Source: Streptomyces caelestis (GTDB taxonomy: Bacteria > Actinomycetota > Actinomycetes > Streptomycetales > Streptomycetaceae). Taken from it: 64,000 nt of DNA. Positions 34,288 to 42,867 of the stretch are shown here, one piece after another. A model generated the notes under the pieces. That model saw only the letters and a program-made list of their open reading frames with translations, was not told the origin of the DNA and searched no databases. Every line of letters starts with the position of its first letter. The first letter of the stretch is position 1. Location: positions 8,060,001 through 8,124,000 of the forward strand of contig NZ_JACHNE010000001.1 of NCBI RefSeq assembly GCF_014205255.1, written 5' to 3'. The position numbers and the translations under genes are program-made.

Positions 34288-35663
34288 GCCCTGATCTCGA
34301 CGTGGCCGTGGTCGGCGCGGGCATGGCCGGACTGACCACCGCGCACGAACTGCGGCGCGCGGGCCTCGACGTGCGGGTCTACGAACAGCACGAGCACGTC
34401 GGTGGCAGGATGCGCAGCTTCCGGCACGCCGGATACACCATCGACGAGGGTGCCGAACAGATCTCGGAGCAGGGCTACCGCGCGACCTGGGAGCTGCTGG
34501 CGCGGCTGGGCGTGCCGCAGGGCGACGTGCCGCGCATCGGCAAGCCGGTCGGTGTGTGGCGCGGCGGGCGGGCCCACCCCGGCGTGGCGGACCCGTCCGC
34601 GGTGCTCACCGGCGCGGGGCTCTCCCCCCGTGCCCGGTTCGACCTCGCCCGGCTTCTGGCCTGGACGGGGTCGCACCGGCGGGAGTTCGACGCCGATCAC
34701 CCCGAACGGACCCCGGCACGGGCCCTGACGGTCAGGGAGTTCGCCCGCCGGTACCACAGGGACGTGCACGACTACCTGTTGCAGCCGGTCGCCGGAAGTT
34801 TCTTCGGCTGGGACACGGCGCGCTCCGCCGTCGCACCGATGCTCAGCCTGCTCCTGGAGGTGGGACCGGCCGTCGGCTGGCGGACGTACCGCGACGGCAT
34901 GGACCTGCTCGCCCGGCGGCTGGCCGAGGGGCTCGACGTGGTCACCGCCAGTCCGGTGCACGAGGTCGTCACCGAGGAAGGCCGCGTGCGGCTGCGCGTC
35001 GGGGACGACAGCGTCACGGCGCGCTCGGTGGTCCTCTGCCTGCCCGCCCCGGTCGCGGCGCGCCTGCACGTCAACGCCCCCGCCGACGAGCGTGCGTTCC
35101 TGTCGGCCTGCACCTTCACCCCCACGCTCAAGGTCAGCTGCCTGCTGGACCGGCCGCTCGCACCGCCGTCCGGCACACCGCTCTACGTCCTGCTGACGCC
35201 GGACGCGGAGGACGACGTGCTCTCCGCGATCATCGTGGATCACGCCAAACACCCCGACCGGGCGCCCGCGGGCAAGGGACTGCTGACCCTGATGGCCGAC
35301 GCCCGCGGCATCCCCGAACTGCTGACCGCGCCGGAGCGGCAGACGGCCGACCGGCTCGTGCGCGCAGCCACCCGGTACGTCCCCGGTCTGGAGACGACCG
35401 CGGGACGCCACTTCGTGCACGCCTTCACCCACGGCCTGCCCGAGGCGACTCCCGACGCCCTGCGCCGACGCGCGCGGTTCATGGCACGCGCCGCACGGCC
35501 GGTCGAATACGCCGGGGACTGGGTGATGCTGCGGCCGGCCAGCGAGGGCGCCGTGCGCTCGGGCGCGCTCGCCGCCTCACGGGTCCTCAGCCGGCTGCGG
35601 CCGTCGCGGGCCCTCGGACGGACACGCCCCACCTCCCGCCCCACCGAGGAGAACGTCTCGTGA
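34284..35663 (+). CDS. Protoporphyrinogen-oxidase-like flavoprotein
   Basis: The 459-residue protein is an FAD-dependent amine-oxidase/phytoene-desaturase-superfamily member. It has a dinucleotide motif VAVVGAGMAGLTTAHELRRA, then YEQHEHVGGRMRSF, and a C-terminal FAD segment around YAGDWVMLRPASEGAVRSGA. Overall it resembles HemY/PPO-like desaturases. It would oxidise or desaturate a ring or chain. Adjacent coupling to the UbiA gene suggests oxidation of the product of that enzyme. It is not a haem gene by context, since no hem genes are nearby. Confidence 0.85.
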   Translation: MSPDLDVAVVGAGMAGLTTAHELRRAGLDVRVYEQHEHVGGRMRSFRHAGYTIDEGAEQISEQGYRATWELLARLGVPQGDVPRIGKPVGVWRGGRAHPGVADPSAVLTGAGLSPRARFDLARLLAWTGSHRREFDADHPERTPARALTVREFARRYHRDVHDYLLQPVAGSFFGWDTARSAVAPMLSLLLEVGPAVGWRTYRDGMDLLARRLAEGLDVVTASPVHEVVTEEGRVRLRVGDDSVTARSVVLCLPAPVAARLHVNAPADERAFLSACTFTPTLKVSCLLDRPLAPPSGTPLYVLLTPDAEDDVLSAIIVDHAKHPDRAPAGKGLLTLMADARGIPELLTAPERQTADRLVRAATRYVPGLETTAGRHFVHAFTHGLPEATPDALRRRARFMARAARPVEYAGDWVMLRPASEGAVRSGALAASRVLSRLRPSRALGRTRPTSRPTEENVS

Positions 35664-37252
35664 AACCGCACGACATGGGCGTCCTGTTCGACGAGTGCGC
35701 CGAGCACCGCGTCGGCACGCAGGTCCACCTGGACCGGCCGTTCGACATCGACGCGGACGCCCGGACCCACCACACGCTCCCACGACTCGCCACGCTCGTA
35801 CGGGAGGCGGCCGGCTGGCTGCACGCCGCCGGGGCCGGCCCCGGCGACCGGGTGGCGATCGTCAAGGACAACCACTGGGACTACGACCTGCTGGCCTGCG
35901 CCGCCGTGCGCGTCGGCGCCGTCCCCGCGCAACTGTCCGCGCACCTGTCCGGCGAGACGCTGGGGACGCTGCTGGCCCGGCTCGCCCCCGCCCTGCTCGT
36001 CACGACGTCGGAGGTACTGGAACGCGGCCGGACGGAAGGCACCGACCTGGCCTCGATCGCACGGGTCACCCTGGTGCTGGACGGCACCGTGCCGGGGACG
36101 CTGGGCATGGACGACGTACGCGGACACACCGCCCCCGGGGCCCACCGCCGACACGACGACGAACCCTTGGTGATCAACCACACCTCGGGAACCACCGGCG
36201 TGCCCAAGCTGGTGGTGCACTCGACCCGAACGATCATCGGCAAGCTGGCGCGATTCGAGAGCGTGCGGTTGCCGCGGATCGGCCTGCGACGCGGCGACGT
36301 CCTGGTCAACGCGAGCGCGTTCGCGCACGGCAGGACGTTCTGCTGGACCGCGAGCGCCCTGTGCATGGGCCCCGCCGTGATCTCGATCATCACCACGCAG
36401 GACCCGAACCTCGCCGACCCGGTGCTGCGCGCCCATCCACCGACCGTCCTGGAGGCACTGCCCGCCTCGTTCGTCCGCTTCCAGCCGCTGACCGAACGAC
36501 TGGACAACCCGTTCCGGCGCGTCCGCATGGTCATCAGCACGTACGACGCCGTGCATCCCCCCACCGTCCGTGCCTACCTCAGGGCGAGCCGGCACCGCAG
36601 TCCGGTGTGGATGGAGGGATGGGGGCAGACCGAGACGGGCCCTCTGACCTTCCGCTTCCACACCCGGCAGTCCGTCCGCCGGGCGTCGGACGGGGCCGGA
36701 ACCCGCAACCTCGGACGTCCGGTGCCCCTCAAGACGCGGCTGCGGGTGGTCGACCCCGACACCCACCGGCCCCTGCCCACCGGGCAGGCGGGCCTGCTCC
36801 TCGCCAGGACCGCCGCCTGCGCCCTCGGCTACGTCGGCGAGGAGGACCGCTGGTCGGCCAAACGCCACGGCGGCTGGTGGAACACCGGCGACATCGGCGC
36901 CCGCAACCGCGACGGCAGCATCGAGCTGCTCGATCGCGAGGTGGACCGCGCGCCGCAGCTCAGCTGCCTGCGCACCGAGGACCTCCTGGAGGCCCGGCTG
37001 CCGCAGGCCATGGAGTGCGTCGTCCTCGCCGAGCCGGGCCGGGACCCGCTGCCCGTCGTGGTCACCGCCGACGGCGCGGTGGACCGGGCCCACTGGAAGG
37101 AGGCGGTGCGCGACCTGCCGCCGCTGCGCGAACCGGTCGCCCTCACCTGGGACCAGGTACCGCGTACCGGCACCGGCAAGGTGCGGCGCAGGGAGCTGCT
37201 GCACCGCCTCACCGGACGGACCGGCACCTACGGCTCCGGCCGGTGGACCTGA
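35660..37252 (+). CDS. Acyl/aryl-CoA (AMP) ligase 1, diverged hinge
   Basis: The 530-residue ANL-superfamily enzyme starts at a GTG overlapping the flavoprotein stop. The ATP loop HTSGTTGVPKLVVHSTR, the EGWGQTETGP motif and WWNTGDIGARN are clear, and the C-terminal catalytic Lys sits in TGTGKVRRREL. The hinge/A8 region (ELLDREVDRAPQLSCLRTED) is diverged from the usual GRxKDxIxxxG pattern, which may affect the second half-reaction. It activates a carboxylic acid as AMP ester and CoA thioester. The substrate is not predictable by eye. Confidence 0.87.
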   Translation: MKPHDMGVLFDECAEHRVGTQVHLDRPFDIDADARTHHTLPRLATLVREAAGWLHAAGAGPGDRVAIVKDNHWDYDLLACAAVRVGAVPAQLSAHLSGETLGTLLARLAPALLVTTSEVLERGRTEGTDLASIARVTLVLDGTVPGTLGMDDVRGHTAPGAHRRHDDEPLVINHTSGTTGVPKLVVHSTRTIIGKLARFESVRLPRIGLRRGDVLVNASAFAHGRTFCWTASALCMGPAVISIITTQDPNLADPVLRAHPPTVLEALPASFVRFQPLTERLDNPFRRVRMVISTYDAVHPPTVRAYLRASRHRSPVWMEGWGQTETGPLTFRFHTRQSVRRASDGAGTRNLGRPVPLKTRLRVVDPDTHRPLPTGQAGLLLARTAACALGYVGEEDRWSAKRHGGWWNTGDIGARNRDGSIELLDREVDRAPQLSCLRTEDLLEARLPQAMECVVLAEPGRDPLPVVVTADGAVDRAHWKEAVRDLPPLREPVALTWDQVPRTGTGKVRRRELLHRLTGRTGTYGSGRWT

Positions 37253-37283
37253 GACGGGACAAGACGGGACAAGGGGACACGAC

Positions 37284-38111
37284 ATGCGGGAGAGCCTGGG
37301 CCGGGCCCCGGGGTACGTCTTCGACAACGACAGCGTGCACAGCGACGAACTGCACCGCTGCCTCACCGACGCGTACGACGCGATGACCTTCGACAGGCTC
37401 GCCGAGACGGGAGTCACCACCGGGTGGCGGTGCCTGGACATCGGCTCCGGGAGCGGAAGCGTGGCCCGCTGGCTCGCCGAACGCGTCGCTCCCACCGGTG
37501 AGGTCATGGCCACCGACGTCAAACCGCACCACATTCAGGAAGGGCCGTGCCTGACCGCGGTCGAGCACGACGTGGTGACCGATCCGCTCCCCGAGGCCGC
37601 CTTCGACCTCGTCGTCGCCCGTCTCGTCCTGCAGCATCTGCCCCAACGGCTCGCCGTTCTCGACAAGCTCGTGCGCGCTCTGAAACCCGGAGGGTGGCTG
37701 CACATCGAGGAGTTCGACGCCTCCTACGAACCGCCCCTGCTTACCCCCGACGAGGAATCCGCGCGGCTCTACACGGCCTTCCTCGACGCCAAGTGCGCCG
37801 TCATGCGGGCCGGCGGGGGAGACCCCCACTGGGCCCGTCACGCGCCGGCCGCCATGCGTGCCGCGGGGCTCGTCGACATCGATCCTCGGCCCCGCATCGA
37901 GCTGCGCACCGCGGGGTCGCCCGGCCTGCGCATGCAGCTCAACCACACGTACCACCTGCGGGACGAACTCCTGGCCGCGGGCATGACCGAGGCGCAGCTG
38001 GCGGACGTACGGGCGCTGATGCGGGACCCGTCGTTCCGCGCAGCGTCCAGCGTCGTCTACTCGGTACACGGCCGCCGCCCGCGGACCGGCGAGCAGGGCG
38101 GCGCCCGATGA
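37284..38111 (+). CDS. Class I SAM-dependent methyltransferase
   Basis: The 275-residue protein has motif I LDIGSGSGSVARWLAERV, motif II/III with TDVKPHHIQ and FDLVVARLVLQHLPQR, and ALKPGGWLHIEEFDASY. The LQHL and C-terminal DPHWARHAPAAMRAAGLVDI patterns recall small-molecule O- or N-methyltransferases of Streptomyces pathways. It lies between the ligase and the CoA-transferase and overlaps the latter by ATGA. The methyl acceptor is unknown. Confidence 0.88.
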   Translation: MRESLGRAPGYVFDNDSVHSDELHRCLTDAYDAMTFDRLAETGVTTGWRCLDIGSGSGSVARWLAERVAPTGEVMATDVKPHHIQEGPCLTAVEHDVVTDPLPEAAFDLVVARLVLQHLPQRLAVLDKLVRALKPGGWLHIEEFDASYEPPLLTPDEESARLYTAFLDAKCAVMRAGGGDPHWARHAPAAMRAAGLVDIDPRPRIELRTAGSPGLRMQLNHTYHLRDELLAAGMTEAQLADVRALMRDPSFRAASSVVYSVHGRRPRTGEQGGAR

Positions 38112-39853
38112 CGCTCTGCGTACCGCGCGCCGGGTCCCCTGCCACGGCACCGGTGGCCGCCGGGGTCGCGGCGCACCTCCTCACCCTGGTGGGCGACCCC
38201 GCCACCGCCACCGTCGGGTGGGACATCGACTGGCAGGGCCCGCTCCGCGTCCCCCTGGCCGACGAGCGTGCCGTGCAGGCGGCCTGCGGGATCATGCACG
38301 TCCACGGCCGGGCGGCCGGACGCCCGGCCCCGCTCGCCGTCGACTACGCCTCCACGGTGGCGGGCGTCCTCGCGGCCCAGGGAGTCTGCGCGGCACTGCT
38401 CGCGCGGGCCGGCGGCGCCGACGTGAGGCAGGTACGGACGTCGGTCGGTCAGGCCGCGCTGCTGGCCCTGGCCCAGTACCTCGCGGCGGCGACGGCCGGC
38501 GGCGACGACCCGGAGGACTGCCCGCCGTCGCGTGCCGGCGCGGGGGAGGAACTCGCGCCCGCCGCTCGCCCGTTCGTCTCCGCCGACGGTGTGCGCTTCG
38601 AACTCGAAGCCCTCGACGCCGGTCGATGGCTGGACTTCTGGCGGCTGCTCGGCGCGGACCGCGCCGACACCGGCCGTGGATGGCGGTCGTTCCAGCAGAG
38701 GTTCGCCACCGCCACCTGCTCGCTGCCCCTTGCACTGCCCGCGACCGCGCGGCGTGCCCCGTTCACGGCGATCCGGTCGGCCGCGGACCGGTCGGGAGCC
38801 GCCGTGCTGCCCGTTCGGGAAGACCCCCCGCCGCCCACCGTGACGTCGCCATGGACACTCACGCCGTTCCCCGGCCCGGGCGGCACCACGACCGGCAGGG
38901 CCCGCACGAGCACGGACGGGGCGCCCCTGACAGGCCTGCGGGTCGTCGAGTCGGCACGACGTGTCCAGGGACCCCTGGCCGGCCACGTCCTACGGCTCCT
39001 GGGCGCCGACGTCGTACGGATCGAACCGCCCGGCGGTGACCCGATGCGCGGCATCCCCCCGATGGCCGGCGCGACGTCGGCCCGCTTCAGCGCCCTGAAC
39101 GCCGGCAAGGCCGTCACGGAGATCGACTTCGCCACGGACGCCGGACGGCTGGCCGTCCGTGACCTCGTGTCCGAGGCCGACGTCTTCCTGCACAACTGGG
39201 CGCCGGGCAAGGCGGCCCGGCTCGGGCTGGACGCCGAGGACCTGCGGCCGGCGCGGCCCGGCCTTGTGTACGCGTGGGCATCAGGCTGGGGCGACGCCCT
39301 GGGGCCGGAACCACCCGTGGGGACCGACTACCTGGTCCAGGCGCACAGCGGCCTCGCCGCCGCCGTGCGGCCCGCGGACGAGCCGCCCGCGCCCTCCTTG
39401 ATGACGCTCACCGACGTCCTCGGCGGGCTGGTCTGCGCGCAGGGCGTACTGGCGGCACTGCTGGCGCGGCTCCGCACCGGAAGAGGCGGCCGCGTGGACT
39501 CCTCCCTGTACTCCGCCGCCACCCTCGTTCCCCGAGGGCCGGAACGGCCCGCCGCGACGGACCGCCCGCTGCGCACGCGGGACGGCTACCTGGCGCTGGG
39601 ACCCCGGGCCCGCGAGCGACCGGGGCTCCTCGCCCGGGCGCTCGGCCTCGGCGCCTCGGCGAGCGCGGACACGATCGCCTCCCGGGCCCGGACCCGGCCC
39701 ACCGCGGACTGGCTGCCCGGGCTGGCGGCAGCGGGCGTGGCCGCCACGCCGGTGTGCACCAGCCTCGCGGACCTGGCCCGCGACCCGCGGTTCGCTCCGG
39801 CGCTGGCCGTGGGGGAGCACGCCGCTCCCCGCGCACCCTGGGAGTTCTCATGA
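38108..39853 (+). CDS. CaiB/BaiF-type CoA-transferase with duplicated domain
   Basis: The 581-residue protein is longer than the ~400 usual for family III CoA-transferases. The C-terminal half is a recognisable CaiB unit: GLRVVESARRVQGPLAGHVL, VVRIEPPGGDPMRG, VFLHNWAPGKAARLGL and LTDVLGGLVCAQGVLAALLA with the candidate catalytic Asp. The N-terminal ~250 residues repeat only the second part (AVDYASTVAGVLAAQGVCAA) and lack the Rossmann segment. This suggests a fused, pseudo-symmetric enzyme. It may move CoA between acids or, like AMACR relatives, racemise an acyl-CoA. It is coupled to both neighbours and sits between two AMP ligases. Confidence 0.82.
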   Translation: MTLCVPRAGSPATAPVAAGVAAHLLTLVGDPATATVGWDIDWQGPLRVPLADERAVQAACGIMHVHGRAAGRPAPLAVDYASTVAGVLAAQGVCAALLARAGGADVRQVRTSVGQAALLALAQYLAAATAGGDDPEDCPPSRAGAGEELAPAARPFVSADGVRFELEALDAGRWLDFWRLLGADRADTGRGWRSFQQRFATATCSLPLALPATARRAPFTAIRSAADRSGAAVLPVREDPPPPTVTSPWTLTPFPGPGGTTTGRARTSTDGAPLTGLRVVESARRVQGPLAGHVLRLLGADVVRIEPPGGDPMRGIPPMAGATSARFSALNAGKAVTEIDFATDAGRLAVRDLVSEADVFLHNWAPGKAARLGLDAEDLRPARPGLVYAWASGWGDALGPEPPVGTDYLVQAHSGLAAAVRPADEPPAPSLMTLTDVLGGLVCAQGVLAALLARLRTGRGGRVDSSLYSAATLVPRGPERPAATDRPLRTRDGYLALGPRARERPGLLARALGLGASASADTIASRARTRPTADWLPGLAAAGVAATPVCTSLADLARDPRFAPALAVGEHAAPRAPWEFS

Positions 39854-41472
39854 GGACCGGATGGACATCGAACGCCGGCGTCGGGATCCGTGACCTGGTG
39901 CCGGCCCGGCTGCGGCGCGCCTGGTCCGAACAGGGCCTGTGCCCCGACCGGGACTTGTACACGCTCTTCTCCGGACACGTGAGGCGGCACCCCGGCCGGA
40001 CGGCCGTCATCGACTCGGCCGGCTCGGTGGACTACGCGGGGCTGGACGCCCGGGTGCGACACATCGCCGCCCGGCTCGCCGAAAGCGGCCTGGGCGACCG
40101 GGACATCATCGCCGTACGCGTGCCCAACGGACGCGACGCGGTGGCCGCGGAACTCGCGGTCGCCGCCATCGGAGCGGTGGCGCTGCCCTATCCACCGGGG
40201 CCCGGCAGCCGAGGCCCGGCGAGCCTGCTCGCCCGCGCCCGAGCCCGCGCGGTCATCGTCAGCCACCTCTCCGACGCGGTTCCGGGCGCCCGACTCCCCT
40301 GGCTGGAATCCGTGTTCACCCTCGGGGAGGGCGGTCGGGCCGCGCAGTCACTCGCGGCGCCCGCGCGACAGCCCTTCCTGCCCCGGCCCGTCGACCCCGA
40401 GGCGCCCGCCCGCATCCTGGTCTCCTCCGGCTCCGAGGCCGACCCCAAGATGGTCGCCTACTCCCACAACGCGATGGCCGGCGGCCGCGCCACCTACGTA
40501 CGCGCCCTGCACACCGGGGACGGCCCGATGCGCAACCTCGTGCTCGTCCCGCTGGCCTCCTCCTTCGGCTCCTGCGGCACCTCCGTCACGCTCGCCGCAC
40601 TCGGCGGCACGCTGCTGGTGCAGGAGTCCTTCGACGCGGCCGAGGCGCTCCGCGTGATCGTCGAGCACCGTCCCACACACGTCTTCGGCGTGCCCACCAT
40701 GCTGCGGCGCATCGCCGAACAACCACCCGCCCGGCGGGAGGACTTCACCGGTCTCCAGGCCGTCGTCTCCAGCGGCGCGGCCCTCCCGGACGCCACCGCC
40801 GAGGCGTGCCGCGCCCGGTTCGGCCGTCCTGTCATCACCGTCTACGGATCATCCGACGGCGTGAACTGCCACACCGCCGCCACCGGCCTCAGCCCCGAGA
40901 CGGGCACCGGACTTCCCGACCCGGCCGTCGCGCGGATCCGCATCACCGACGACACCGGCGCTCCCGTGCCGGCCGGGCATCCCGGTGAGATCTGTGCCAG
41001 GGGCCCCATGACACCGCTGTGCTATGTCGCCGACCCCGGACTGGACGCCCGGTACCGCACTCCGACCGGCTGGGTGCGCACCGGCGACCGCGGGCTCCTG
41101 GACGACCGCGGCAGGCTCCACGTACTGGGCCGCATCAAGCAGATCGTCGTACGAGGCGGCTACAACATCAGCCCGGCGGAGGTGGAACGCGAACTCGCCG
41201 CGCACGCCGCCGTGGCCGAGGTGGCCTGCGTCGGTGTGCCCGACCCGGACCTGGGGGAACGCCTGTGCGCGTGCATCCGCCAGGCGCCCGGCGTGCCCCC
41301 ACCGGACCTGCGGGAACTCACGACGTTCCTGGACTCCCAGCGCGGCCTCGAACGCCGGAAACTCCCCGAACTCCTGCTGCGCGTCGAGGAGATGCCACTC
41401 GGCCCCAGCGGAAAGATCTGCCGCCGGACCCTTGCGCTCATGGCTGCCCGTGAGACCTCCGACATCCGCTGA
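39850..41472 (+). CDS. Aryl/acyl-AMP ligase 2, variant P-loop
   Basis: The 540-residue ANL enzyme starts with ATG in an ATGA overlap. Its ATP loop reads VSSGSEADPKMVAYSH instead of the usual TSGTTGxPKG, recalling the altered loops of aryl-AMP ligases such as EntE. The rest is normal: VYGSSDGVN, TGDRGLLDDRGRLHVLG, RIKQIVVRGGYNISPAEVE and the terminal GPSGKICRR with the catalytic Lys. It could activate an aromatic starter for the PKS or a side-chain acid. Two ligases plus the PKS's own AMP-ligase domain make three acid-activating domains in this locus. Confidence 0.87.
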   Translation: MRTGWTSNAGVGIRDLVPARLRRAWSEQGLCPDRDLYTLFSGHVRRHPGRTAVIDSAGSVDYAGLDARVRHIAARLAESGLGDRDIIAVRVPNGRDAVAAELAVAAIGAVALPYPPGPGSRGPASLLARARARAVIVSHLSDAVPGARLPWLESVFTLGEGGRAAQSLAAPARQPFLPRPVDPEAPARILVSSGSEADPKMVAYSHNAMAGGRATYVRALHTGDGPMRNLVLVPLASSFGSCGTSVTLAALGGTLLVQESFDAAEALRVIVEHRPTHVFGVPTMLRRIAEQPPARREDFTGLQAVVSSGAALPDATAEACRARFGRPVITVYGSSDGVNCHTAATGLSPETGTGLPDPAVARIRITDDTGAPVPAGHPGEICARGPMTPLCYVADPGLDARYRTPTGWVRTGDRGLLDDRGRLHVLGRIKQIVVRGGYNISPAEVERELAAHAAVAEVACVGVPDPDLGERLCACIRQAPGVPPPDLRELTTFLDSQRGLERRKLPELLLRVEEMPLGPSGKICRRTLALMAARETSDIR

Positions 41473-41544
41473 CCGCCCACGACCGAAGGGTCTGCCCGCA
41501 TGACGGCCATGACCGGAGAACAGATAGCGCATCCAGGGAGCGAT

Positions 41545-42801
41545 ATGAACAGCGTCGCCGTCATCGGACTTGGCTACACCGGTCTTCCCCTGGCCCGGGA
41601 GGCGTGCCGCGCCGGCATGCGTGTCATAGGGATCGATGAGAACCCGTCCGTCACCGCATCCCTGAACTCGGGCCGCTCACACGTCCCCGACGTCACCGAT
41701 GCCGATCTCGCCGCCATGCTGGACGCCGGTTTCCGGGCGTCCGCCGACGAGAGCCGGCTGGCGGAGGCCTCGGTCGCCGTGATCTGCGTCCCCACACCCC
41801 TGGACGACACGGGCCGGCCCGACCTGTCCCATGTGCGACGCGCCGCCTCCGCTCTGGGGGACCGGCTGAAACCCGGCACCCTCGTCGTCCTGGAGTCCAC
41901 GTCATTCCCGGGCACCACGGACGACGTCGTCCGCGGGATCGTGGAGCAGGCCTCCGGGCTCAGTGCCGGGACGGACTTCTCCCTCGCCTTCTCACCGGAG
42001 CGCATCGACCCGGGCAACCAGACCTTCGGTGTGCGCAACACCCCGCGCGTCGTGGGTGGTTACACCCGAACCTGCACGAGAGCCGCGGCCGACTTCTTCC
42101 GGCACTTGTGCGACCGAGTCGTGGAGGCAGGCTCCGCCCGGGAGGCCGAACTGGCGAAACTCCTGGAGAACACCTATCGCAACGTGAACATCGCCCTGGT
42201 CAACGAACTCGCCGTCGCCGCCCGAGCCCTGGGAGTCGACGTGTGGGAGGCTCTCGACTGCGCGCGCACGAAACCGTTTGGTTTCCAGGAGTTCCGGCCG
42301 GGACCGGGTGTGGGCGGGCACTGCATCCCGGTCGATCCCGTCTATCTCACACACTGGGCGCGCACCGGGGGGACCCCGCTGCGGCTGGTCGAGCTCTCGC
42401 AGGAGGTCAACGCCGGGATGCCGGCGCACGTCGTGCGGCGTGCCGAGCACTTGCTGCACGAGCGGGGAAGCGCCCTGCGGGACGCGCGGGTGCTGCTCGT
42501 CGGAGTGACCTACAAGCGCAACAGCACGGACCTGCGGGCCACCCCGGCCGCCGCGCTCGTCCGGCTGATGCGGCAGAGCGGCACCGACGTCACGTATCAC
42601 GACCCGTTCGTGGACGCCTGGTCGCCGGGCGGCGAACCGGTGAAGCGGTCCGTCGACGCCCTGGCTGCCGCCGCGGACGCCGACCTCACGATTCTGGTGC
42701 AGGACCACGACACCGTTCCGCTGGACCGGTTGCCCGAGCACGCCCGACTGCTGCTGGACACCCGGGGCCGGCTGCGCGGCACCCGCGCCCATCAACTCTG
42801 A
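41545..42801 (+). CDS. UDP-sugar 6-dehydrogenase (WbpA/WecC/TviB type)
   Basis: The 418-residue protein oxidises C6 of a nucleotide sugar to the uronic acid with two NAD. The N-terminal Rossmann reads VAVIGLGYTGLPLAREACRA, and the catalytic Cys is in GPGVGGHCIPVDPVYL (~residue 260). LLENTYRNVNIALVNELAV and the C-terminal VTYKRNSTDLRATPA complete the family. The start at 41545 is chosen for AGGGA 5 bases upstream; an upstream in-frame ATG is at 41500. With Gfo/Idh (WbpB-like) and DegT (WbpE-like) genes nearby, the trio mirrors bacterial aminouronic-acid pathways. It is the last gene before the transporter promoter. Confidence 0.9.
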   Translation: MNSVAVIGLGYTGLPLAREACRAGMRVIGIDENPSVTASLNSGRSHVPDVTDADLAAMLDAGFRASADESRLAEASVAVICVPTPLDDTGRPDLSHVRRAASALGDRLKPGTLVVLESTSFPGTTDDVVRGIVEQASGLSAGTDFSLAFSPERIDPGNQTFGVRNTPRVVGGYTRTCTRAAADFFRHLCDRVVEAGSAREAELAKLLENTYRNVNIALVNELAVAARALGVDVWEALDCARTKPFGFQEFRPGPGVGGHCIPVDPVYLTHWARTGGTPLRLVELSQEVNAGMPAHVVRRAEHLLHERGSALRDARVLLVGVTYKRNSTDLRATPAAALVRLMRQSGTDVTYHDPFVDAWSPGGEPVKRSVDALAAAADADLTILVQDHDTVPLDRLPEHARLLLDTRGRLRGTRAHQL

Positions 42802-42805
42802 GTGG

Positions 42806-42828
42806 TGAAAACGATTATCATGTATCTT
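42806..42828 (+). promoter_or_regulatory. Zur-like box with -10 element before transporter operon
   Basis: TGAAAACGATTATCA (42806-42820) matches the Streptomyces Zur-box pattern TGAAAATGATTTTCA, as I remember it, at 13 of 15 positions. It has 7-1-7 symmetry with 5 of 7 arm positions symmetric. TATCTT (42823-42828) directly after it fits a -10 element, so a bound repressor would block the promoter. It starts 5 bp after the dehydrogenase stop and 62 bp before the lipoprotein start. A site for another Fur-family member is possible. The sequence is unlike the DmdR/IdeR iron box. Confidence 0.7.
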
Positions 42829-42867
42829 CGGTGCGTTCGGATCCCCTGAGGAGAAGCGAGGGCATCG

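Noticed and set aside
34284..35663. Haem-biosynthesis protoporphyrinogen oxidase
   Set aside because: The fold matches, but it is translationally coupled to UbiA and ligase genes with no hem genes nearby.
42806..42820. Iron (DmdR/IdeR) box at the transporter promoter
   Set aside because: The sequence lacks the TTAGGTTAGGCT-type pattern; it fits the Zur/Fur-family pattern instead.
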